From the NCBI GenBank assembly GCA_003640385.1, contig RCAB01000206.1, positions 1 through 64,000 of the forward strand: 64,000 nt of DNA, in the 5' to 3' direction. The stretch comes from Setaria digitata. Its lineage: Eukaryota; Nematoda; Chromadorea; Rhabditida; Setariidae. This document shows positions 38,635 through 49,751 of the stretch, piece by piece (the stretch's first letter is position 1; each line of letters starts with the position of its first letter). Below the pieces are notes generated by a model. That model was not told where the DNA came from. It saw only the letters and a list, made by a program, of their open reading frames with translations, and did no database searches. Made by a program: the position numbers and the translations under genes.

Positions 38635-39021
38635 AAAAAAAATCAAACATTTCTAAAATGACCGATTGCCACCGAAATATATAAGCTATCAATCTCATCT
38701 TCAGAGGAAGATTCATGCAGTCTTCATCAGGTTTCTGGATCAAAGACTTCTAGAAATTTGATGATATGTCTGCATTCAAACGCTACATCATTAAAAAGAT
38801 TGACATCAGAACAATGACAGTTGGAATCAGAGAAGTTAGTCCAGAAGCTCTGCTTGAAACTGTCACAGTCATGAGAGTTTTGGACGACGCAATTTTCTAC
38901 ATTGATTTGATGGAAGTATCAAGATCATATTCTTAGTTTCAAAAACATTCTGGATGGATGCAACTTAGTACTGTGGACTTTTGTGTTGTGTAAGTAGTAA
39001 GCCCCAGGCAAGATTTAAAGA
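38635..39021 (+). repeat. 387-bp direct repeat, copy 2
   Basis: Second copy of the element at 36812-37198, same orientation, with one visible substitution and no visible gap. The 56-codon frame is retained at 38766-38936 (Met in place of Val). Such high identity suggests a recent duplication, recent mobility or gene conversion. The family of origin is not recognised. Confidence 0.9.
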
Positions 39022-39640
39022 GATCATTGACATTGATGTAATGTTGTTACATTGTGGACTTAAATTTCATTTTGAGTTTTGCTTCAGATGGTTATCAGTT
39101 TTGACAAACTTTTCAGGTTTGTCAAAATTCCAGAAATAGGATGCGAAATGATATCAAATCGTTACAAATTTTTGATTTCCAAAAAGTTTTATTTATGTAA
39201 GCTTAGCCCAGTCAATTTAATTAATGGTGGAAAAGTTTCGAAATTTATCCATGTTAACTTGGATCTTATCAATGAAATATTTGTGCACATATCGTTTGGT
39301 CAAACATTTGGATTTTGTTTAAACTTTGAATAATATTTTGTTTGCTTGGTTTTTGAGAACACTCATCTTTCTGTGTATTTACTGCACAACTTAGGCTACG
39401 TCGCAAAATCAGAAATTGGCAGCAAAAAAAATCATTCTGAATAATCTTTCTTCCAATATTTGTGACTGTTGTGTTCCAAGCCAAATACTTTTCTTTCATT
39501 GATTAGTTGCTGATCGTCCTGAATTATATTCTGATATTTGTCTAACATTGTTGAATTCCCTTCAGAATTTACTTGTGGAAACAATGAAGACAATGACTGT
39601 TTGTGTTATTGCCAATGAGGAAGTACGACGAGAATTGTAA

Positions 39641-42232
39641 ATGAAGTGGTGCTACATTGCATTCTTGGCTATCCTTTTGACCGAAGGAATGGTGGTAAAA
39701 GGCTTCTTGGATGATCATCCTGATTCTTACTGGTTAGTAGCAGATGTGCTAAGCATCGAGTGGCGAAAAGGATGTCTAACAACTGCTGGTTGTGCTGAGC
39801 CAAGGTTTCAAGTAACCAAAGTCAATACGGTGAACAATGAAGCTAATTTGATCAGCTGGCCTGTTACACTTAAGTTAGCTGAGGTAAACTCACAAAATGC
39901 TTATGGAAACTAAGTTAAAGTCGTAACACGTCTGAGGCATCTGGCAAACTTTCATAATAATAACAATATAACTGCTGTTGGCTTTTGAAGTTGTTTAACA
40001 TGAAAGTTAACTCGGTCAGTGAAATTTGCATGAGATAACTCACTTAGTAAATGAATCTCAGTCTTCAACTAGTTGTAAGTGATCTTTCCGAACATAACAG
40101 TTTACTAATTGCTGATCTTCCGAAAAATGCACATTTTTACTTCGATTTCTTTGACATTCTCACTTCGAGAAATTGTCAAATGAGTGCCTTCTCATATTCA
40201 TTTTAAGGAACAATATTACTATGCAAAGAACAAACAAATATTAAATATTAATGGAAATGGTGAGAATAATGTCCATAAGGTTATTGGGAACAATAATTTC
40301 AAAAGTTGCAGAAAAAAAGAAGTGATAGCTTATTGATAGATAAAGGACAGTACATTCTTGGTTTCTTCAAAAGATCCATCATTCTGAAGCCAAGAATGTT
40401 CCAAGAGATGTTGCTATATTCTGTTTAATTGATGGTAGTACATATGGGAAGATTCTGACTATCTTTTTATCAGTAATCTAAATCACTTATCAGATCTTCG
40501 AAAACTATAAAATAGTAGGATATAATTGAAATTTTTTTGCACCTCAAACCACTTTGAATTAGGTAAATGAAGAACAATAATACATAACTTTTTTTCTAGT
40601 TTTTTCTTTTTTTCTAACTAGCTATAGTTGGTTTAAAGAGTTCAGATTTTTACTGCGGTCAAAATTATATATATAAAAGATGAATATGAACTTGATTGTC
40701 TTCGCAAAAACATTATTCTTCAATGCTATAAATGTAATGTGCTATCAAATTTCAATCACTAAACGCACTTCAGACCTTTGTGAATGCCTTTCAAATGTTA
40801 GTCATAATTCACAAAGGTTCGAAATTCAATTTGTGAAATAAATCAAATGCGGACTTGCAGTGCACAATTAATATATTTTACACCGTTAGCATTTGTTTCG
40901 CGTTCATAAATTTGAAGTTAAAATTATGATTTTTTGGAACGCAAACACAAAATCAAATGGGAATTTCTGATTTTTTTCGAAAGGAAATTCGACATATAAT
41001 ATGCTAATATAATAACCATTTTTAATTAAGTCTAATAATATAATATTGAACAAGAACTGACTTCTATGATCAAAAATTTCCTTACGATATTGACTATGAT
41101 TGCATTCTGCAACTCTTTTCACAGGTTTGGAGTTTTCAGGAAACGTCGCGCTCATTCATATCGCACTGGACATCAAGAAGTTTTAACGATATTGCCTTGA
41201 GGTGTGAAGTAGCGGGCCTAGATCCTACTTATGGATTTCCTAGGATATGTGATTCCACGCCTACCAAACGTATATTTGGCGATGAGGTTATTGTGATTAA
41301 TTTAAGCAACAATGAATTTAAAACAGAGAGGGTTTCGAGTTTCAAACTTTTCGGACTTTTGATAATTTCACTCGTCCTTAATATTATTATGATCACTAAG
41401 GTTGAAGTCTTCGATGAATCTGCCAATCTAAAACATTTGTTTTTCAGAGCGATCACTTCGCGAGTCTAAGGAAACAACATGCAGTTACTAGTGGGAAATT
41501 GGTTGTGGAAGTAAAAGGAAAATGTTTTAACGCCTCACTTGCTCTGCAAAAATACGACCGCTGTCCAACTTGCATTGAGCATCGCAGTATCGCGGTTGTT
41601 GAGCAGGTGACAGCTGACATTTCGAGCATTTCTATTTGATAGAAACAGAAGTACTGCAAACTGTCTGATTAGTTTTCTTAACAGAGCTTATTGCATAATT
41701 TCAGTACAGTGACTCGGAAACGAGCAGTGAATTCTTGTCACGATTCCATGGAAACGATCAGTTTCTGTACGCTGTGGTAATCTTGGCAGCATTCGCAGTC
41801 ATTCTGACAGCCGGCTTTGCTTGTTTACTCATTGCTTTTCTGCATCAGAAGCGCCGGTTGAACGAATCTAACTCCAAGCAACTCCTGCGTTCAGAACAGC
41901 TTAATACTGCACATTCGTTGCAAATATGCCAGGATGACTCAAGGTATCTTTGTCGACCCGGCAATACCAGCTACTGTCTTTGCCATTTTCTCGATTAGCA
42001 ATCATTTCCGGTAATATTCAGATATGATATACCATGGGAGCAAGCGCCAACAACCTATCGACGATCTCCCTATCGAAATTTCAAAACTAAAGATGGTTTC
42101 ACGCCGATATCTTCTTCGTTAATGGGTCCGATATCAGATGTGATGGCACTGGCACGATCAGATTGCCGGAAAACCTCACCAAGTTCATCATTTGGTACCG
42201 AACCTCACGATAGTGGCTTAGAATCCGTTTAA
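39641..42232 (+). CDS. Gene C: cysteine-rich single-pass membrane protein, five exons
   Basis: This is a paralogue of genes A and B; the family is not recognised. Exons: 39641-39883, 41140-41286, 41448-41606, 41705-41943, 42022-42232; 999 nt, 332 aa. The start ATG gives a signal peptide (MKWCYIAFLAILLTEGMV). The ectodomain has IEWRKGCLTTAGCAEPRF, CEVAGLDPTYGFPRICD, CFNAS (glycosylation site beside a cysteine) and CPTC. The membrane helix is at about residues 203-229, with HQKRR after it. A 78-nt last intron (donor AG|GTATCT) joins the tail as RYDIPWEQ, matching gene A across the same junction. If that intron is retained, translation ends at 41998 and the YDIPW tail is lost. The tail ends DSGLESV. 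Inferred role: cell-surface receptor or adhesion protein. Confidence 0.84.
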
Positions 42233-45200
42233 TACATCTTTTCCATATATTTTGAATGGTAGTGCTATCTGTGTGTAATTGGAATTTATTCATTATAATT
42301 CTTTCAAAAGTAAAATATTTCGATTCAATTATGAAATAAGTTTAAATCATAAGTTTCATTATTAAATCTTTTGAGTTGTTGTTACTAACAAATGTCAATC
42401 CCATATGTACCGTATTATTTCAATTTAGAAATTTATTTATTTCGCGACTTCAACATTACTTCAAGTATAGTCCAAAATTTAACAAAATTGTCATTTCTAT
42501 TAGGGGTGATTAGAGTGTATTTCTCTGTTTTTTAATCATAATTTGATGTTGTTCGAAAAATAAAGCTTCTAAAATGCTTAATTCATCTGCCGAAGACTTA
42601 GAAAGAAAAATAATGAATGCTCGTAAACTCTTAAGTATTTTGATACTGAAGCAGTAATGACCTAATGGCCAGATTACCCGAGAACAAAGCGAAGAAATTT
42701 CGGAGAGATAAATTAGATTTAGAGGCTTGCAACTGGAATAAAACTTCTCTTGTGGAATACAAACACAGTTAGTATGTAAAAGCACTTTGTTTATCCGACA
42801 ACATTCGCAAATATCTAACTGACAATTAGATTTATATTGACTTTGTATTAGATTGCAACATGTTCAATCAAAGAGGCTGAATCCTCGACCGTTTCGAGAC
42901 ATCTATTAACAGTATTTAAGTATTATTATCAGATTGTGCGCTAAATTTCTGTTCCATGAATATAGTATAACTAGCTAGTTTTTAACTTGGTTATTTCAAC
43001 TTAGCTAGTATTCGCTTTTTCATAATTGAATGGGAGTGGTGTAAAATCACTGACTCATTATATCCATTACTATTGTAGTTTTTAAATTCGTTTTTTTTTT
43101 AATTTAAAATCAATAATAGTCAGCTAATTTAATGTGCGTTATTAATATAGAAAGAAAGTAATGCTTTTTGTTTATCTTGTAGCAGAGAAATGAAGGCGAA
43201 ATATTTTTGCTATTTTTTGCACAGGAATTTCTAAAAATCTCTAAAAAAAAAAATTTCTAAAAAAACCTTTGTAGAACAATTGATTGATGGAACTATTCAA
43301 AAGCGTTTTACCAACTCTAATTGTTTTACATAAATTATATTTTGGTGATAAGCGTAGTAAAGATAGATAAGAATGCATTGATATTGTTGGAAGTATGAAA
43401 ATTAATTGCTTCCATTGACCTCACTTCGCATATTTAATTCATTTTGTAAAATCCATTATGAGGTGCTCACCTGTTTTATTTCGATTGTTGAACTTTATAC
43501 TTACATCTGTATGTGTAAGTTTTTTTTAATTTTAAAAAGCTGACAGATAGTTAGCCAAAAAAAGGAATAAAATTGGTTTGAATATTAATGTTTGAGTTTT
43601 TGATCGACAGTTTTTTAACTATTTTTTAGTGAAACATTTTCAGACTTAAAAATTTGTAAAGAAAATATTTGCTCTGAATATCACTTTACCAGTTTTATTA
43701 AACCTGGCTGAATAAATGTAAATTAATAAGCATGCCAGACGTTAATGCTTCTTTATGCTATCATCAAAATCATTTTAACCTACATATTGCATTCACTTAC
43801 CTTGATTTCAAAATGCTTTCTTTTATTTTGCAATTTACTAATTAAATTTTGAACTTCAAGCACAGTAAAATGATTGTTCTTCCTTCAATTCAAACCTGAG
43901 ATTTTCAAAGCGCTGTTCCAAAAAAAAGGTTGAATCTATGCTTTCTACTGAGTGAGCCTTCCGGTATACGGTAATTTCATTCATAAATTATTTATCAATA
44001 AATATTTCTTTCTAACAAAAAATTGAAACATTTTATTAACTGCTTTTTTCAGCATAAATAAGAAAGTCAAAGATAGTTTTTACTCAAATTAACTGAGAAT
44101 GATGGAATAGATTTCATTTATTAGTTGCCCTAGTGAATTAGTTTTCTTAGGTGGATTCCACTTCTACCTAATAAATAAATGATCAAATTCTAAGCATTTA
44201 TATGGTTGGTTAATTTAGTCTTTTAGACTAGAAATTTAGTATAGATCTGCAGGATTCTCGAGGAATTTTCAGTGAAGTTGTTGCATTCAGTTGATTTAGC
44301 CACTGTTTCTAGCAAGTTTATCTTGGTCCATTTCCAGGATTAAAATCTTGTAGGGATCACATAAAATAGAACAAATGCATATGGTTTCTTTATCATGCAA
44401 ATAATCTGACCAAGACCAACTGCTTCACTGGTATACCCTCGTGGTTTGGGAATTATCGGTTGTAGATTTCTAGCATTTAGCAAAATTTAATTATTCTAAA
44501 ACTGATTCATCTAACTGATAGTTTGCTTAAATTTAGTTATACCTCCTTCAACTGCTTATTTAGAGTACAAGATTCTATGTCCACCTGTTTATCAATTTAT
44601 TGATTTATCGCTTTATCGATCATCTTGCTTTTTAATAATCTGCAAAGGTCTAATGAAGCAGATAAGTGTATTCTTATCAATCAATGATTACCACATTTTA
44701 ACCACATAATTTAATTTTCTGAAATGACCGTGTTAATTTTTGAATTTGTTGGAAATAATTTTATGCTCTTAAACAATAACTTATTTTGCTTATATACCAA
44801 CTTTTGACAAATGTTGTGTCAATTTGTTAACTTTTGACAAATGCTCCTTTTAGTATGCCCAATTCTTGAGAGTTTAAGCAATTGATTAATATACGCTTTG
44901 AAAATTTATCACTTTCAAAATTTTATCAGGATTTTGATAATAAATGCTAAATAAAATATTTTCGTATTATTGAAAATTATTTAGTGGGAATTACACTTTG
45001 TGAATATAACGTCTTTCAAATTTCATTTTTTTAATACAAGAATTTTTAAAGTTAGTTTTTCTCTAGAACTTTTTTTAGAATTTCACTTGCTTCTTTCATT
45101 ATTGGTGGTGCTTTGACCTTGATTTCACTCGCTGATTACAGCTATTTATTTCTAAACCAAAATTCTCATCAAAATTATATCATTATTGCTTGTCCTCACA

Positions 45201-46706
45201 ATGATTGTCACCAATATTGATAAAATTATTGTTAACAATGCATAAGGAAAAATCGTTATTGTCGCTTAACTTGTGATTAGAGGAGGTATGGAAAACATTT
45301 TATCACTAATTTTAACTTGTTATTTTCATTTCAAAAATAGGGAAGTAAGATTTCCATAATTTTTATTCAACTATCAGAACGAAGTCTGCTTAGTTCATTA
45401 TTATTAAGAAATGCTTTGTCAAGAATACTAATTAGTTCCTTCAAATTGTCAACTTATCACAACGTTTATCATTTTATCATACTTTACATAATGTTAATGG
45501 TAGGCCAATTGAGAATTTTTCTTTCTCTGAAAAGATACAAATTTAAATCTGACCAGAATCCTTTTGTTTGATTAATTCGATGTGCTGATTATTGCTTTGG
45601 TTGAATTTTCATGATGAGTTCAACCATTTCCACTGCTGACTTCGCAGTTATCTTTTCTTTTTCAGTCCGATAGACAGTTTTATTCAACAATAAAATGAGT
45701 GATTCCATCATTCCATTTCATCTATTAAAAGGAGAATTGAGTGTATGGGTGGTCGCTCATTAGCTGATCTTAACAGTCTTGCAGAATGATTGGAGATGCT
45801 AACTAGGGATTGAGAAGGTTCAATGAGTGACATTTTAATTCTCAACAAAGAGAAGAAATGAATTTTTGTTATGATATATAAATGGGAGGCATAACATTAC
45901 TGCCATATGCTGAAACAGTGATTGTCAGTGCATTGTTTCACTTTTTATTTTACTGATTTCATTCTTCTTTTCTTACGGAGAACGGAGAAATTTCATCACA
46001 TTCATTATAAACTTCAAAATAACTAATTTCTGATATGATCAAAGAAAAAATTCTAGAAAATTGTAATAGCTACAACTGAGTGGTTGTTTTCCAAATTGAA
46101 ATGGAATTTTTAATTGTACCCAAAATTCTTAGAAATTTGTAAAATTAGTTTGTTATATTCTTGTGATATAAAATCACTTTGTAAAATAAAAGATAATTGC
46201 TCTGCTGGAATGTTCCAACTAATGTTTTCCTGACACCACTTAAATAATTTCAATGTAAAAAATACCAATCATTTTGCCTAATGCAATCTTGAATTCATGG
46301 AATATTCAGTCATCAGGTGCTGTTTTTATTGCATTAGCAAATAATATCTAAATGGTAATTATTTTTTTCTTGATTTACAAATACAAGCTCTTAAGATTAT
46401 AACAACTGATCAACAAAAGAAGAAAATAACACTTGCATTACATTTAACAACCACTTGTTTTTTTATAGAAAATAACAAATCACTTGGAGTGACTGTGATC
46501 AGAACACAGGAATTGTCACAGTCTCGTTCTCGCCGCTACTCTCGGTCCTTCTGGGAGATCGTTGAAGGATAATAATGTCGTCTGAATGCTTCGTTCATCG
46601 TACAGTTCACCATTTTAAAAACCCAAATGTAATAATAATGCCCTCTAGTGATTTAATTTTTCAGAATTGATATTTTAAATGGCGTCATTTGTGGTAAAAT
46701 AAGAAA
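42233..46706. other. Spacer between gene C and the SBSPON-like gene
   Basis: About 4.5 kb of AT-rich DNA with no supported gene. AATAAA occurs at about 42559, a possible distal poly(A) signal for gene C. A short imperfect repeat (ACTTTTGACAAATG) occurs twice at about 44801-44842. A GC-richer patch at about 46490-46570 lies just upstream of the next gene and may be promoter-proximal. Confidence 0.5.
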
Positions 46707-49597
46707 ATGCTAATCGGTGCATCGGAGTGCATAACGACATTGCTCTATATACTAGTGACTCTGGTAGCAGTTACTCATACCGGTTGTTATCAGAGGCAGT
46801 TATGCTGCTTAGGACGTAATTTAACTTGCATTGCGGTAGAGGATGAAATCAATCATCCACCTATGAAGATTCGTCGGCAAAGGTCACAGAAAGGTCAGAA
46901 GGACCGATGGTTTCCTACTGTTTATGATAGAAAAATGAATCGGATTGGTAAATTAGTTTTAAGGGATTTGATTGCGTTGGATGGTGTTGGACTTGAAGCA
47001 CTCAGTAATCATGGTTCGTTGCACTCACGAAGTTTTGTTTTTTGGTTTTCAAATTCCTTTGGTTGTTGTTCATTTTCCGTTCATAAATTCTGCAGCAAGT
47101 TGTTGTCACAAATTTAAACGAGTAGATGACTTACTATGCTAACAAGGATGTGGTACAAGATAGATTAGTTTCTCCTTCGAAGTTTTCAACTCTACCTTTT
47201 CTCCTTCTTTCATTTTGCAGACTCCTTAGGAAATGTAATTAGTTTTTAAGTATGAAAATGACTCTTATGGCGACAATGAATGCTGCTTGGATCTTCATTA
47301 TATATGCTGTTTTTAGAATTCGAAGGTTATCTGAATAGCCAGAAAGAACAACTTCAACTGGAAGAACTTCCTAGTAATACTATGGTAGCATCACCTGTTC
47401 ATAACCAACTCATTTTCGGTGAACCATTTTATTCCAGCGAACAGCAGCAGGAAAAGACAGATTATTACCAGCGTCACAGACTTATTCGGTGTTTGATTTT
47501 GACTTGAATGTTAGCTAAATGATCAAGATGATTTCAATCTTTTCGACTTAAACGGAGGATTTAGAAGTACTTTGGAAAAAAAGATACATTATAACTTTCT
47601 ACAAAAAAAGGTAGAATGGTTGGCAGAAAATGATGCTCTGTTTAAGGGGGAGACTTTCTTTTCCGTAATTTCCTTTTTATTTTGTTGCTTCGAACTTCGT
47701 CAGGAACTGAATAATTTCGAAACTGAAAAGAAGTCTCTCAGCTGCATTCTACTGTCCTCAGAAACTTTGAGGAAAAAATTCAATAATGCCTTGAAGGGAT
47801 GAATTATCGTGAGTGGAATCCCGTATGACGCCAGAACTGCTTGTTTCAGGTACTCACTGCTGAATCGGTACATTCCGCTTGTAGTAAAGGATTCTCTAGG
47901 TAACACGTGGCCGAATACTGCCTCGCGCTTCGCGTTTCTGAAAAACACTGCTTACGATAATTTCTGCTATTGTGATGAGAAATGCGTAACATCTGGCGAT
48001 TGCTGCTCCGATTATGCAATCACTTGTCCACGTGTGTTTTTACTTTCAAAAAGTTTGCAAATGTATATTTTGCCGTGCATGCATTTTACAGTAGTACTTT
48101 CAAATCGGTCAAGAAGACTGAAGCATACTTGCTCCTTAGAGCTCCGTGAAATATTTGAAATTACAGCTACTGATTGTACTGTTAGTGAATGGTCCATTTG
48201 GTCTCACTGTGTTCCGGATCAGGGAAACTGTAAAATCGGCATACGAACCCGGAAGCGTAACATTGAAAGGAAGCCAAAACATGGTGGAATGGAGTGCCCG
48301 TCACTGGTGGAAAAAATGAGTTGCTTTAAAGAATGTGCGCAACAAAAGCGGCGGCATCAGCCAGGTATGCTTCTGATTATAACAGAGGAAGATATCTTTG
48401 GGAACAAATTATTTTTTGCCGTAATTATCAATATGTGAGAAATGAACTTATCGAGAACTTCAAAAACATTTATTTCTTCCCACACCTGACTGATGTCGTC
48501 GCTTTTATCAAAAGCAATTCACCATATATGTTAATTTTTAAAGAGCATAGTTGAGGCGATACGGTGAAGTCGATTTACCTGTTCAAATTTTCAAGCATTT
48601 CCATAATGCTCGCTTTTCAAGCAGTAGGAAAGATATTTATTTGCTTTATTTAGAAATTGCACCTGTAGCACTCATCTTGGATTATTCATATAACAAAACG
48701 AGAGAAGGGTTCAGTCGCGATCATAATCACCAGGAAGCATTTGATAAGGGAAAAGAGCTATATTAGTTAGTTTTAATTCCACATTATTACTGCTAATAAG
48801 TAATAATTGTGAATAAACTGTTGAAATTGTTTACTTGTTGAGGTATAGAATTTTGTTTTATTTGAGGTTAATTTGCTTAATTTCCGGTTTCAACATCCTG
48901 AACTATTGATTTTTAGCTAAGACATTGAGGATGCTACTGGTATAACTTAAAGTATCTTAAGCTTACTAAGCTTGGAATATAATTAAATGTCGCAGCATTC
49001 ACTACCCTAAATATTAGTGAATATTTCTTTCTTCTTGTTAGAGATACTTCTTCTTGTAATATAAGTGAAGAAAATAAGAACAAAGAATCGAATACTTTTC
49101 TTTTCCCTTAATGAAGTCATTTCTCTGAGGCTATTTAAGCTACTGTGCGATTTATGAATTGGGTTGGGTGAATTCGAATTGCATCGATAAGACAGTCATT
49201 CTCAAGCTTCGTACCGGCAGTAGTATCTGCGTAGAATGTCAGCCAGAAGCACAGCTACATCATAATATTGCTGCGTAAGTAATCTCTAATGGCACTAAAA
49301 TATGAAGTTTCTATTTCATCTCAGCTTTCTGTCTTTTGCAGTCTTGTTTCTAGGTCATTCACTAGAATCCGAAATATATTTCGAGATGCAACCAGAGATG
49401 AAAATAGTGCAAATTTACTTTCAAGTGCTGACTACTTCCATTACAGATGCACATCTGATCTTAACAACGGAGAAAGTGGTTTCTGGAAACTGATCGGGCC
49501 GAAGTCATGCAATGGTATCTGGAAAAGGTCATCCAAAACAGACGCTTGTCGGTGTGAAATGAACTTCCCGACTCATGATGCATTCCTCTTTGTTTAA
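46707..49597 (+). CDS. Somatomedin-B and thrombospondin type 1 domain protein (SBSPON-like)
   Basis: Probably a secreted extracellular-matrix protein. Exons by eye: 46707-47004, 47317-47488, 47850-48031, 48167-48364, 48654-48765, 49140-49274, 49342-49597; 1353 nt, 450 aa, phases consistent. A signal peptide precedes GCYQRQLCCLGRNLTC (residues 26-41). After an insert of about 155 residues the somatomedin-B cysteines resume as CYCDEKCVTSGDCC (196-209). The thrombospondin type 1 repeat follows at about 221-274 (EWSIWSHC, KRNIERKPKHGG). The C-terminal region keeps SICVECQPEAQ and GIWKRSSKTDACRCEMN, matching the tail of vertebrate SBSPON as I know it. The insert contains a dibasic RRQR site. The end of exon 1 (47004 or 46947) and the exon 5/6 junction are the least certain. 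A poly(A) signal follows at 49746. Confidence 0.8.
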
Positions 49598-49745
49598 AAT
49601 TAGCAAGATAGTAAGATAGTTAGTGAATTTATACTGCCGAAAATTTTAACTGTAAGGGTTACCACCAAATTAGGCTATCTACTAGACTGAAAGGTGGGAG
49701 CGAATTGTTGTTCCGCTTCAGTACAGTTACGCTACGCAAAGTTGC

Positions 49746-49751
49746 AATAAA
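49746..49751 (+). terminator. Poly(A) signal AATAAA
   Basis: Canonical AATAAA about 150 nt after the stop codon of the SBSPON-like gene, on its strand. Confidence 0.5.

Noticed and set aside
47572..47802. 76-codon plus-strand frame within the SBSPON-like gene
   Set aside because: It lies in the intron between exons 2 and 3. It has no usable donor, and the flanking exons join in phase without it.
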